A stretch of DNA of 64,000 nucleotides from Proteles cristata cristata (lineage: Eukaryota; Chordata; Mammalia; Carnivora; Hyaenidae): positions 186,001 through 250,000 of the forward strand of contig JAESUZ010002594.1 in the NCBI GenBank assembly GCA_017311185.1, read 5' to 3'. Position 1 is the stretch's first letter. Every line of letters starts with the position of its first letter. Under the pieces are notes generated by a model that saw only the letters and a program-made list of their open reading frames with translations, did no database searches and was not told the origin of the DNA. A program made the position numbers and the translations under genes. Of this stretch, positions 31,540-43,044 are shown in pieces.

Positions 31540-31766
31540 TTTCTTTTTTATTTGTATTTATTTATTTATTTTTTACTTTGAGAGTGAGAGAGCACTCACA
31601 AGTGGGAGGAGGCAGGGAGAGCGAGGGAGAGAGAATTCCAAGCAGGCTTCACAATGTCAGTGAGGAGCTGGACTTGGGGCTTGATCTCACGGACCATGAG
31701 ATCATAACCTCAGCCGACTCAAATCAAGAGTCAGACACTTAACCAACAGAGCCCCTCAGGTGCCCC
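31540..31766 (-). mobile_element. CAN-SINE, diverged
   Basis: Tail tttatttatttatttt; head end ctcaggtgcccc. Confidence 0.9.
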
Positions 31767-31823
31767 AAAGCTGGATTTTTAAAAAAAATGCATACCTCAT
31801 GAGAATGTGGGGTTTCGAAACAA

Positions 31824-31990
31824 ATTTTTTTAACATTTATTTATTTTTGAGAGAGACAGCACGAGCAGAGGAGGGGCAGAGAGGGAGGCAGAGGATCCAA
31901 AGCAGCTCCATGCTGACAGCAGACAGCCCCCTGTGGGGCCCCAACTCACAAAGACCGAAGGATCATGGCCTGCGCCACCCAGACATCCCA
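31824..31990 (-). mobile_element. CAN-SINE with internal deletion
   Basis: Tail and purine tract are present, but the head is shortened between catggcctg and cgccacccagacatccc. Confidence 0.88.
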
Positions 31991-32019
31991 AGGATATGGG
32001 TTTAAAAGAATAAATCCAG

Positions 32020-32248
32020 GGGCACCTGGGTGGCTCAGTCGGTTAAGCATCTGACCTTGGCTCAGGTCATGACCTCATGCTTCCTAAGTTAAAGCCCCGT
32101 GTCGGGCTCTGTGCTGACAGCTCAAAGCCCAGAGCCTGCTTTGGATTCTGTCTCCCTTTCTCTCTGCCCCTCCCCTGCTCACGCTCTGTCTCTCTGTCTC
32201 TCTCAAAAGTAAATAAACAGTAAAAATTAATTAATTAATTTTTAAAAA
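32020..32248 (+). mobile_element. CAN-SINE
   Basis: Head ggggcacctgggtggctcag, tail taaataaacagtaaaaatta. Confidence 0.93.
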
Positions 32249-34100
32249 TGTTTCAAAAGGAAAGAGCTAATCCATATACAGCATTTAGTACAATGCAGAG
32301 GAAGTGTTCAGTAAAAATGTGTACAGATCCCCAGGTAGAGAAGTGATTTGAATAGGACACTCCTGCCCTGACAGAGAAGACAAAACTTGCTGGGACCTGG
32401 CTTCTGCTGGCTAGGGCTGGGCTCTGTGCTCCACTAAGGAGATGCTTACACCGTGATCTATAGCCTCTGGCTGGAGGAAGAGCTTGGTAACAAGCTTATA
32501 GCTCCTCATCTGCCCAGACTGCCTCGAAAGAGAAGTCCTCTGGCAGCCCGAGATCTGTCAGGGTTTGTCACAGAGAAAGACAGTCAGAGCCTGGGCTTCA
32601 GAGCTCCACAGCCTAGCTTCAAATCCTGACTGTGTGCCTTTGAGCAAGTTAGGTAGCCTCGGAGTGCCCCTATTTCCTTATCTGTAAAATGGAGTAGCCT
32701 TAGTCCCTAGTTCTTGATTGTCATGGGATTTGAATAAATGAATGTAAATTGCATGTTTGCTTTGCCCACGTTGGTTGGGAGCCATTCAATACATTCTGAG
32801 CCCACAGGACACGGCAGTGTGTTAAGTGTTTGGAGCTTAAGTAAGCATAGATAGCTGTAGTCAAGGAACTCTCGATAGACAACTAAACTTATATGAGATA
32901 AGCTTAGCATATAATTACTGAAAAAGTGCCTGGTGAATTAACAGAGCATTAGATATTTCTGGGTGACATATCACCCTGTTTCTGTCCCTGCTAGTAGAAT
33001 CTTGTCAGACTGGCAGAGGGACAGGTACAGCCATACCACCCTTCCTTCCACCCCCTCACACACTCTTCCCCTGCAGCTAATGTCCTGTGAAGCCTAGGGA
33101 GTCAGTGAGGAGGTAGGGAGGTCATTTGCATAAGGATCCTGGGATTTTTCCAAGATTCAGTGTTTGAATCGTGTCTGGAAGTATCCGGGTGGAGGAGGGA
33201 GGTGCAGGGAGAGACAGGAGGGCAGACAGAGGCAAGGAGTGTGGGCAAGAGTGGGGGGGAGGAGAGGGGGTGTGTGAAGTGGGGACCTCAAGACGACTGG
33301 ACTCTTGAGCTGGCTTCTCCCAGTCCTTCGGGTGCCAGAGCTGCAGGCCACAGGGAGCCAAGTGCACGGCCACAGCTGAAGGAAGAGCTGTGTCCGTCCC
33401 TAGGGCGCTGTAGCCGTGGGAACCCAGGCCCATCGGCCAGGGGCCCAAAGAAGTGAGCCTCACTCTGGGAAAAGAATGCCCTCTTCTTGCCCTATGCCCC
33501 AGAAGCAGTGGTGGCTATCAGCATGGAAGGAAGTGCCTGGGTAGCCACAGTAACTGTGGAAGAAAGACAGGGTCAGTGGGGGACAGGCCTGTCGCCACAG
33601 TGAACTAAGGGTCCACTGGAGAAATAGCAGGGCACCAGCCACAGAGACTGAGCCACGCAGCACCCGACCCCATGTTTCCCATGTTGGGAACTCGGCCTGC
33701 ACCTTGGTCCTAGGTGGCTCCTGACTCCTTGGACTTGCAACAGGACAGGGGGAGCGACCCCCAGTGAGGTAAGTCGTGACTCAGTTGCCTGCACAGTTGT
33801 CTTCATCTCTTATGTTGAACTCAGGGCACATTTCGTTAGACTGGCATTTCAGTACTCAGAATGCCATGTGCCCAAGTACAAAGGACATTCAGGGAAATGA
33901 AGGTCCCGGCCGCTCCCCCTGGGAAAATGTGGCCAGCCTGAACTGTGGCAGCCCACCCACCTTCTGCTAACCCTTTTCTGCCCTCAGCCTGGTGCTTTCA
34001 GAGCATGGCAGTCGAGCCAAGCACAGAAAGGGAGAGGGGAGGAAGGGGGACCAAACCAGAGGGCTATTCACTTCCAAGGGGAGCAATCTATGCTGAGCTT
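32249..34100. other. SINE-free intergenic DNA with a MIR remnant
   Basis: A MIR core lies at about 32580-32730 (ttccttatctgtaaaatgga). A perfect octamer ATTTGCAT is at about 33123-33130, function unknown. The rest is unique. Confidence 0.5.
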
Positions 34101-34116
34101 AAGAATCTTCCTCCTT

Positions 34117-34315
34117 GGGGCGCCTGGGGGGCTCAGTCGGTTGAGCGTCCAACTCTTGGTTTAGGCTCAGGTCATGATCTGGTGGTTTGTGGGTTCAAGC
34201 CCTGTGTCGGGCTCTGCGTTGTCAGCTTAGAGCCTGCTTGGGTTCCTCTCTCTCCCTACCCCTTCACCACTCACACTCTGTCTCTCAAAATAAATAAAAG
34301 TATTTAAAAAAAGAA
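34117..34315 (+). mobile_element. CAN-SINE, first of three at one target
   Basis: Flanked by perfect aagaatcttcctcctt at 34101-34116 and 34316-34331. Confidence 0.96.
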
Positions 34316-34331
34316 AAGAATCTTCCTCCTT

Positions 34332-34437
34332 GGGGTACCTGTGGGGCTCAGCTGCTTAAGCATCTCGCTTCAGCTCAAGTCATGATCTCACAGTTAAGTG
34401 AGTTCAAATCCACCATAGAATGAGGCCTGCTTCTCTT

Positions 34438-34487
<50 letters not shown>

Positions 34488-34609
34488 CTCCCTCTCCCTC
34501 TCCCTCTCCCTCTCCCTCTCCCTCTCCCTCTCTGTCCCTCATAGGACTCTCTCTCCTTCTCTCTCATTGCCATTGCTCACTTGCACCCTCTTACTACTAC
34601 TAATAAAAA
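34332..34609 (+). mobile_element. CAN-SINE, second of three, with expanded CT tract
   Basis: Begins right after the second target copy and is followed by aagaatcttccttctt at 34610-34625. Confidence 0.92.
34432..34550. repeat. (CT)n / (CCCTCT)n microsatellite
   Basis: About 50 bp of CT dinucleotides followed by a ccctct-type array inside the SINE. Confidence 0.95.
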
Positions 34610-34625
34610 AAGAATCTTCCTTCTT

Positions 34626-34728
34626 GGGGCAACTGGGTGGCTCAGTGGACTCTTGATCGCAGGGTCGTGAGTTCAAGCCTCGCATTGGGCTCCACGCTGG
34701 GTGTGGAACCTACTTAAAAAAAAAAAAA
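34626..34728 (+). mobile_element. Short older-type CAN-SINE, third of three
   Basis: Head ggggcaactgggtggctcag, no CT tract, oligo(A) tail, then a degraded target copy aaatcttctttct. Confidence 0.92.
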
Positions 34729-34741
34729 AAATCTTCTTTCT

Positions 34742-35350
34742 CAGCACCTGTGCAATAGATTTTAATGCAAGGCTTTTGCCCTCATCAGCTGATGGTGTCT
34801 TGAGTTGGCCCTGGGAGAAACAGGGTTAAAGATGACATGCAAAGTCTGTATCCTTTCATATATCAAAGGGAGACAGATTGGCCCATAATATTTATCTAGA
34901 GTGGATTAAGCCTATAGCAGTACAAGGATTATTAAGAAAGTGATAGCAACAGCTATCATAATTTTCAAAATCAATTTTCCAGACATTGTGTAGCACATGG
35001 TTGCCTCACGTCCTTTACTTCTTCGGCACTACTGATGGCTGTATTTTACCAGTGAGGAAACTGGTTAAGTAAATTTCCCGAAATCACAGAGTTACCCCCA
35101 TGAGGTAGGTACTCTGATTATTACCATTTTATACATGAGGAAGCTGGGACAAACCTGGGATTTGCATCTGGGTCATCTTGACTCCAGATCCCCTTCCTCC
35201 AACACCAGGATTTCCTGTCCCCCTGTACAACCCAGGCCCAGAAGTGTGTAAGTGGGAGGGACAGAGATCTGGAAGAAGGCAGAGGAGGACGGACATTTCC
35301 TTGATCACTGATTCAAGGCCAGGGTTTTCAAAAAGAATGATACCCCGATC
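34742..35350. other. Intergenic DNA with a MIR remnant
   Basis: agtgaggaaactggttaagt and gaggtaggtactctgattat (about 34970-35170) are MIR-like. Confidence 0.5.
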
Positions 35351-35367
35351 AAGAAATTGGTAAGGTT

Positions 35368-35531
35368 GGGGCGCCCGGGAGGCTTAGTCAGTTAAGCATC
35401 CGACTCGCTTGCGTCATGATCTCGCGGTTCGTGGGTTTGAGCCCCGCGTCAGGCTCTGTGCTGACTGCCAGCTCAGAGCCTGGAGCCTGTTTCGGTCTGT
35501 GACTCCCTCTCTCTCTGACCCTCCCTGCTCA

Positions 35532-35562
<31 letters not shown>

Positions 35563-35589
35563 CTAGAAATAAATAAAACATTAAAAAAA
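35368..35589 (+). mobile_element. CAN-SINE, young-looking
   Basis: Perfect 17-bp duplication aagaaattggtaaggtt at 35351-35367 and 35590-35606. Confidence 0.97.
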
Positions 35590-35606
35590 AAGAAATTGGT
35601 AAGGTT

Positions 35607-36253
35607 TTCACCATAAGGCAAATTTTGATAGTAGTATATCATTAGTGTCCGCGTCAGGGAAAAAATCTCTCTGAGAAAATAATGATACTTAGTAAGTAAA
35701 TGCCTAGGGCTGGAGGTGGGTGTCACAAAGCTGTAGCTCATTGTCTCTACTTAGTTGCAGACATTGGCTGAGTCGGGAGTAGAATTTAATACCCGGTCTA
35801 AGTAGCCTTGGGCTGTGGATTCCCTCTGAAGTAACTTAATTGTTGTCGGGGGTAAAAATAACTCTACTACTACAGGTGAGGAGACAGCTGACAAAGGGAA
35901 GGAACTGGAAACAAGATTCAAGAATAATACCCATCTCAGTCATATCTAAAATATGGGGGAAAACCACTTCCACACAGTCACCCAAGTCCTTCATCCATTT
36001 GTAACTCGCTGCACAAACGTCCCCAAGTTTCTGAAGCTCTAACTCTAGAGTTAGAGACAGTCTGAACTGTAGCGCTTCTAATGCACCTCGGCAGAGTGAC
36101 ACTGCCGTTTCCCCTCCTCTTACTTTGTCCATGGACTCCTCTTAATTGCAGTCCATCCCTGCTCGCCTAAAACACAGTGGTCACAGTGGGACGCGCCCCC
36201 TCAGCCACCCCTCCCCCATCGCGACTGACCTCTGTGTTTACTTCTGTTCAAAA
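35607..36253. other. Intergenic unique DNA
   Basis: Nothing recognised. Confidence 0.4.
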
Positions 36254-36266
36254 CTCTGAGGCAGAG

Positions 36267-36480
36267 GGGCATCTGGGTGGCTCAGTCGGTTAAGCATCCA
36301 ACTTCAGCTCAGGTCATGATCTCACAGTTCATGGGTTCGAGCCCTGCGTCAGGCTCTGTGCTGACAGCTAGCTCAGAGTCTGGAGCCTGTTTCGGATTCT
36401 GTATCTCCCCCTCTCTCTGACCCTCCCCTGCTCACGCTGTCCCTCTCAGAAATAAATAAAACATTAAAAAAAAAAAAAAC
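36267..36480 (+). mobile_element. CAN-SINE
   Basis: Perfect duplication ctctgaggcagag at 36254-36266 and 36481-36493. Confidence 0.96.
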
Positions 36481-37284
36481 CTCTGAGGCAGAGCCTTCTG
36501 GACAATTGCTGAGATACAGTCACGGATATCAGTTGTTTTTTGTGTCTGCTTACATCCCTGTCTCCTGGTCTTCTGCTAACAGTTGTGCTGACTAGACACA
36601 CGACCCTCTTAGGTTCCATTTGATGCCAGTGCGTGTGGAGGGCTCCCAGTCACAGCCCTTGCGGGGGGCAGCGCCAGGCTGGCCCTAGTCGGTCCCAGCT
36701 CTTCATCCCCTTGACTGAGGACACTGGTCCAAGGAGAGGGCACGTAACCTAAGCAATCAGTCTTACCCTGGGATAAAAGCCAGGGTGCCTGGATGATAGG
36801 GAAGGGAAGGAGACAGATTCAGTTCTGTTTTGCAAATACGACCCAGGAGACTTGATTAACCTCAATGAACTTGAGTTTCCTCCTCTCTAAGATGAGAGAC
36901 TTAGACTGAAAGCATTTGGAGGCCCCTCCTGATTCAGGCAGTCTGAGGTCTATAGGAGTCCCGCTTGGAAGAAGTCAGTCTGTCTAGTCCATCCATGCCC
37001 TTTCGGGGAGAGGATACCTGACAAAACTGTGCCTCTCGGAAAATGTCACTTCCGTCATTCCTGATTTGGGGCTGTCCCCCTCCTCCTCATCCAAACCTAC
37101 TTTCAGGTTCCCAGTGAAACTAAGCAATGAAATAACTAAGAACTTCTTCCAGTGTGGCCTTTGGTATGAATATTTACTTTTTTTTTTTTTTTGCTGGGAA
37201 TATTTACATTTCAAAAGAGAAGCAAAACTTTAAACTATGATGAGCAGTGCATGGCACAATACCTCTCAATATCACAATATGTAA

Positions 37285-37720
37285 ACAGGTGAGTGTGTGT
37301 GCATGTGTGTGAAGTGTGAATATGTGCACATGTGTGCTATTTATGTGAGTCTGTGTGAGTGAGCATGTGTGCGTGAGAGTGTGTATACAAACGTCATGTG
37401 CGTCCATACAAATGCATTCATATCTCTTGAATGGATATGTGCGAGTGCCCATATCTGTGCATGTATGTGTGTGCACCTGTGTGTTTCGCGTATACGTGTG
37501 TACAGCGTGATTCACGTATGCGAATGGATCAATGTATACACACAAACCCGTGTGTGTTGTGTGCGTTTATATGTACCCATATCTGTGTATATGTGAGTGC
37601 ATCTGTGTGAGCACATGGGCACATATGTGAGCATGTATGGCCATGCATAGTACATTTGTGAGGATGGCGCTTGCCTGTGCCTGTGTGTGTGTGTGTGTGA
37701 GTGTGTGCGCACACCTCTGC
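37285..37720. repeat. Degenerate TG-rich tract
   Basis: About 430 bp of irregular tgtgtg/catgtg/gagtgt units, mostly alternating purine-pyrimidine. Confidence 0.88.
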
Positions 37721-38440
37721 GTGCACTACGAGGGCCACATGACTGGATCTGCAGAAGGCAGGGGCGTGAAGCTCTGGGGTTCAGTGTCCAGGAACCAGGC
37801 CACCTCAGCCCAGCAGAGGGCACCTCGGAGGGAGCAAGGCTTTCTCTAAACCAAGGAACTTGACACAGAGCAGCTACAACATTGTTCTTGGCTGACAGGG
37901 CCACCAAGGCACAGTGGTGATGCCATGTGGCCAGTGCCCAGCCACCGACAGGAGAGCTCCCCCTACGCCCCGCTGAAAGCCAGCAGCCCCAGCCTCAGGA
38001 AGGGACCTCTTTGACAGAGCCCAAGGCAGAGCCCCAGAGCCAGTCAGGCCTCGAGGAGGGAGTCCAAGGTCAGGCTGGCTCAATATGAAACTTAATCTTT
38101 ACCTGGCACTCAAAGAATGGAATGGTTCAGCTTGTCTCCCAGAGATGTGTAGATAGAGCCCTAATTGTCCCCAGGAAGGGAACAACTGGTTCTTTCAGAT
38201 GCTAATTATCCAGGGTTTATGGGCTCTGGGAATTCTAGTGAAGGATGGGAAGAATTTGGAGAAGCGAGTGGGCCTCCCACACGTGGACTAAGTGGAGGTC
38301 TGAGGCCCGGCTGGAGAGAAAGGGAGATGGAGAAGGGTGGCTCCAGGGAGGTTAGCCCGGGAAGTTGCCCCAAGAAGGAGAGGGTTCCTTGCTTGGGAAG
38401 CACAGAGGTGGGAGCTTGAGGTGGGAGAGCCTTAGGAGCC

Positions 38441-38478
38441 TACCTTGTGAGGGGGCTGTTACCTTGTGAGGGGGCTGT
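38441..38478. repeat. 19-bp unit repeated twice
   Basis: taccttgtgagggggctgt occurs twice head to tail with no mismatch. Confidence 0.97.
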
Positions 38479-39945
38479 TCAGGGCCTCCTCCAGGGCTGT
38501 TCAGGGCTGTGGGCAGCTGAATCACCCAGTGAGCATGCTCCCAAGGCCTAGAGGAAGTTTCTCCTGGAGGCCTGAAGAGGACTTGCCTTTACATGTCACC
38601 TCACATGTCACCTCAGCCTAGGCCCTGCTGTGACTGGTCAGTAGGAGTGCTGCCCAGTAGGCACCACAGGACTCGGCTGCACGCCATGTGACTGAAACAC
38701 TCCCTACCACCAGGACACCCGTGACCTGAGGAAAGCAGAGTATGGGTCACGGCCCAGCAGCTGGTGAAGTCACCATCACCCATGCTTGGAGGACTCACAG
38801 GCTTGGCCACTGAGCTAGTTCAAGACACAGTGATGCCCATTTCCGAGTTTCCAGGGAGAAAGGGTTCAGAGTATGAGGGGAGCAGCGTTAGCCGTTTGAT
38901 ATGTCTTGGAAATGGAATGTGACCTTACTTCATGCCCCAAACTAATGAGGCAGATTTGCCAGTGACACTACATGGTCAAATTGATTTGAAGGTACCGCCT
39001 CTCAAGTGACTGTGGAGGTTTGAAGAAGAGGGGATTTCAAGCACAGGCCTGGCGGGGAGCCATGAACCCTACCCTGAGTGTGCACTCACACCCACTTGGG
39101 ATTCGCCTCTCTGAGCATTCCAGTCCTGGGTCTCTGCCCCTTGGGAGTTCACAGGTAGGTCACTTGGCGGAGCCTGGGGGCTCTCACTTCCGGGGGAAGG
39201 GACCTCAGGTTCCACCATCCCGGGCACATGCGGTGCCTGGACTCTGCTGGGACCCCCTCCAGTGGGGCAGTGATCAGACCAGGCCGCGCCTGGAGCAAGC
39301 GCCCGCCAGTCGGCCGCCCACTCCCCTGAGCCCAGGGCCTTCCGCCAGGGCCCTGCTCACCCTGTGCTGTTCTTCAGGCCGCACCTGCTCAGGGCCCCTC
39401 TGGGCACAGCACTGAGCCATCCCATCTTTCAGCTCCATTCTGTGCCCAGGTTTGGCGAACACAGTGTTCTCCCCCACCCACCTTCTGCTCCCCTCCCCCA
39501 TCTTGGCCAATCTGAGGCGAAGCTTCTGGATTTCACAAAGCTGCTGGATTTCAGGAAGCTGCTCCTTCACACGTCCCACCCGCAGCACAGGCCAAACCCC
39601 TAGCAACTGGAGGAAGCAAAAACGCCAAGGCAGGTGATATAGCCGTTTCAACACGTGACACTTACTTTCCTTTCCAAAGGCTGGCAGTGGGAGTCCGGGG
39701 TGCACAGGGCATCTCAAGATAGTACCCGCTGGAGGGAACCTAAAAAGAGGGCTGCTCTGGGGTGGGGGTGGGGGGAGCGGGTCAGAGAGCCTGGATTTGG
39801 GCAGAAGAGCAGGTGTGGGAGAAGGGCCAGGAAGGAGCTTAGGACCAAGGGGCATGATCAGTGGACTGCCAGGCAAGATCCTGTCAGAGATGTCTGTTTT
39901 GGCTCCTGTTTATAAAGTCGTTGTAACATTTAAATGTTAGGTTTC

Positions 39946-40108
39946 AGGAGCACCTGGGTTGCTCAGTCTAAGCAGCCAGCTCCTGATTTTGCCTCAGGTC
40001 ATGATTGAGGCTGGTGGCTCATCCACACTCAGCATGAAGTCTACTTAGGATTGTCTCTTTCTCTCCCTCTCCCCCTTCCCCCCAGTAAATAAAATAAACT
40101 GAAAAAAA
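39946..40108 (+). mobile_element. CAN-SINE, old and shortened
   Basis: Head gagcacctgggttgctcag, tail agtaaataaaataaactg. Confidence 0.85.
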
Positions 40109-40313
40109 ACTTTTTTAACATTTTTATTTATTATTAAGAGACAGAGCATGAGCATGGGAGGGGCAGAGAGAGGGAGAGACACAGAATCTGAAGGAGGCTC
40201 CAGGCTCTGAGCTGTCAACACAGAGCCCAATGTAGGGCTTGAACTCGCAAACCGTGAGATCGTGACTAGAGCTGAAGTCAGATGCTCAACCGACTGAACC
40301 ACCCAGGCACCCC
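40109..40313 (-). mobile_element. CAN-SINE inserted in the tail of the previous one
   Basis: Tail-to-tail inverted arrangement with the preceding copy; head end ccacccaggcacccc. Confidence 0.92.
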
Positions 40314-41090
40314 AAGATAAACTTTAAAAAGAGAAAGGTTTCACATAACATAAAAGCCTGGATTTGTACTGGCTTTTCTGGAGAAATTAGGAAAGCTGGT
40401 AAGTGGGCCTGTGTTCTTTCAGAACAACTCCGGAGTGGCGCAAGACCAGGGCGGCTGCCTCTGAACATCCTTGGGTTTCCCATCACTGAGCCTAGTCCCT
40501 GACCCCTGGCTTGAAAGAAGGTCAAGAAACCATGCTTCCCTGAGGCCAGGGCCAGCCTGGAGTGTCTGAGATCAATCACAGAGGGACAGGGCATGGGCAG
40601 GCTGGGACCCCTCTAGAAACTGTAGGGGTGAACCTACGAGTAAAGTCTTCAGGAGGGACTGAGTCCATAGACGAGCAAAGACCTCTAGAAAGTCCGTAGG
40701 GAAGTCCCTGCCTCCCAGGAAGGCCAGATGGGGCCACCCAGACGAAACGACTCCAAAATGCCAGGAACCCCCCCAACACACACACAGGAGGGAAAGGATA
40801 AAGGATACAGATGGACAGCCAGGTGAAGGGGTACATAAGGCGAGGCCTGGGAGGGTCCTGAGCACAGGAACTGCTATCCCTGTCCTTGCCTTTCCTACTC
40901 CCAGAGGCTGCTCCATGGACACAGCCTTGAGTAATGACGTGGCTTTGAGAACACCTGCATAGTATACCTGACTGAATCCAGTTAAGGCCTCTCTTTCTCT
41001 CTAAACCTAAAATATGGCAGGCGGGAGTAGGGATCCACTTGCTTTCACCCAAGACTAGCCTCTCCTCTAAGTTCACTTTGCTGCTGCTTC
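40314..41090. other. Intergenic unique DNA
   Basis: Open frames occur on the minus strand but no family is recognised. Confidence 0.4.
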
Positions 41091-41305
41091 TTTTTTTTTT
41101 TTTTCATTTATTTCTAGGAGAGAGAGAGAGACAGCGTGAGCAGAGGAGGGTCAGAGAGAGAGGGAGTCACAGACTGAAACAGGCTCCAGGCTCCGAGAGC
41201 TGGCAGTCAGCACAGAGCCTGATGTGGGGCTCGAACCCATGAACCACGAGATCATGACCTAAGCGAAAGTCGGTCGCTTAACCGACTAAGCCACCCAGGC
41301 GCCCC
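41091..41305 (-). mobile_element. CAN-SINE
   Basis: Flanks cactttgctgctgcttctt and cactttgcttctt differ by two gct units, suggesting slippage after insertion. Confidence 0.94.
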
Positions 41306-41402
41306 CACTTTGCTTCTTAAAACTGCTACCTACTAACCTGCCTCTTCTGTCTCTCCCTGCCCCTCCCGTATGGCTGGTTTCACAGTAAACATTACTCCCA
41401 AG

Positions 41403-41580
41403 TTTTTTATTTTTTTTTTTAATGTTTATTTATTTTTGAGACAGAGAGAGAGAGTGCTTGAGTGGGAGAGGGGTAGAGAGGGACAGAATCTGAAGCAGGG
41501 TCCGACGCAGGCTTCGGACCCATGAGATCATGACCTGAGCTGAAGTCTGGCACTTAACTGACAGAGCCACCCAGGCGCCC
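41403..41580 (-). mobile_element. CAN-SINE, internally shortened
   Basis: Flanks ctcccaag; the middle between ctgaagcag and ggtccgacg is reduced. Confidence 0.9.
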
Positions 41581-41589
41581 CTCCCAAGG

Positions 41590-41820
41590 GCATGGGTTTC
41601 AAAACCTACAGGGACTGGAAGTTCCAAGTTTCCAATTCTGATTTGGTCTTTTTGGTGACCCGCCCCTATCCTGAAGCCACCAGGGGACTCATTATCCAGA
41701 GTGGCCGCATCAGAACAAAAGGTACTCATATCACCCGGAAAATCCCTAGGGGGTTAGGAGGTATGTTCAGAAACCAGGGGCAGAGACCAGTATATATATT
41801 TTCTATGACCTCACAGACGA
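41590..41820 (+). repeat. Ancient interspersed repeat (same family as 52860-53400), unassigned
   Basis: ggtctttttggtgacccgcc, atcacccggaaaatcccta and ggggcagagaccagtatata match text shared with 53.2-53.4 kb. Confidence 0.55.
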
Positions 41821-42283
41821 TGTTACTCTTCCAGTCGGGCAACAAGAGATGCCGACCTCACCGGGGTGTACAGTCTGTAAGGGAAGTCCGGTGGCGCCCG
41901 GGTGATAACCCGGGTCCCACGTGGCTTTCGGGCAATGAAACAAGGACTTCCTCGCTCAGGCTCAGCTGCTGATTTTTCTTGGAATCGGGAAAACACCGCC
42001 AACCGGGCGCTCCTGACAACCTTCCTGGGCTCAGGCCCCTCCTTCCTTCTACCCACTTCTCCTCGGCTCCCTCTTCGGGGGGCAGGGGGAGACCTGGGGC
42101 ACGCCCAAGGGCACGGTGCGTGGCTCCAGCCAACTGCTGCTGTACAGGGATAAAGGTCCTCTGGTCCCAGACCTTTGGAGTTCTCTGGAGATCCTTGACC
42201 TGTTTTGTGTGAAAAGCCGTATTTCAAATGTTGGCAACTAAGTCAAATATTTTTGGCTAGGCCCGGAGACTCGAAATGATTAA
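41821..42283. other. CpG-rich patch, function unknown
   Basis: Many CG dinucleotides (ccggtggcgcccgggtgata, ccgccaaccgggcgctcc) unlike the surrounding DNA. It may be part of an old element, a regulatory patch or sequence upstream of the GOLGA7 copy. Confidence 0.45.
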
Positions 42284-42297
42284 AAACCCAGGTTTTC

Positions 42298-42509
42298 GGG
42301 GCGCCTGGGTGGCTTAGTCGGTTAAGCGTCCGACTTTCGCTTAGGTCATGATCTCGCAGTTCGTGGGTTCGAGCCCCGCGTCGGGCTCTGTGCTGACTGC
42401 CAGCTCAGAGCCTGGAGCCTGTTCCAGTCTGTGACTCCCTCTCTCTCAGACCCTCCCCTGCTCATGCTGTCTCTCTCTCTCTCTCTGGAAATAAATAAAA
42501 CTTAACGTT
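42298..42509 (+). mobile_element. CAN-SINE, young-looking
   Basis: Perfect duplication aaacccaggttttc at 42284-42297 and 42510-42523. Confidence 0.97.
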
Positions 42510-42559
42510 AAACCCAGGTTTTCAAAGGCTCCCCACCTTTGAATATATTTCGTTGAAAC

Positions 42560-43013
42560 CTTCACCACGTAGGCGGGGTGACCGCAGCTGGAGGGCCAAG
42601 GAAGCGGCACGCCCACCCTGGCCTGGCCGCAAGGCCACCGCGGGTGCCGGTGTCCGGGAAGGTGTTCAAACAGCGAGCCTGCAGCTGCGCCACCTGCTGC
42701 CAGTTCCAGACCGAGGAGAACCGGACTGACAGGCAGCAGCTTGAAGAAACCATTCAAACCCTAAATAACCTGTATGCAGAAGCAGAGAAGCTTGCAGCCC
42801 ATCATATCTTGAAGGCTGTTTGGCTCATTTAACAGCCCACCCCAGGGGCGCCTGGGTGGCTTAGTCGGCTAAGCGTCCGACTTTCCCTTGGGTCATGATC
42901 TCGCGGTTCGTGGGTTCGAGCCCCGCGTCGGGCTCTGTGCTGACTGCCGGCTCAGAGCCTGGAGCCTATTTCAGTCTGTGACTCCCTCTCTCTCTGACCC
43001 TCCCCTGCTCACG

Positions 43014-43044
<31 letters not shown>

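Larger units (their letters stand above)
36494..39945. other. 3.45-kb SINE-free block
   Basis: Holds a weak MIR (near 36.85 kb), a TG-rich tract (37.28-37.72 kb) and otherwise unique, partly GC-rich DNA. A 200-codon minus-strand frame at 39274-39876 resembles no known family and is probably chance. Confidence 0.5.

Noticed and set aside
34101..34741. Regularly spaced short direct repeats, superficially CRISPR-like
   Set aside because: The repeats are target duplications around three SINEs, and the genome is mammalian.
37369..37738. His/Thr-rich or Cys/Val-rich frames on both strands
   Set aside because: Low-complexity translations of the TG-rich tract.
39274..39876. 200-codon minus-strand open frame, the longest in the window
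   Set aside because: GC-rich, Pro/Arg/Leu-heavy translation with no recognisable domain or splice context. A similarity search and conservation test would settle it.
41592..41972. 126-codon plus frame through the CpG-rich patch
   Set aside because: It starts in an ancient repeat and resembles no known protein.
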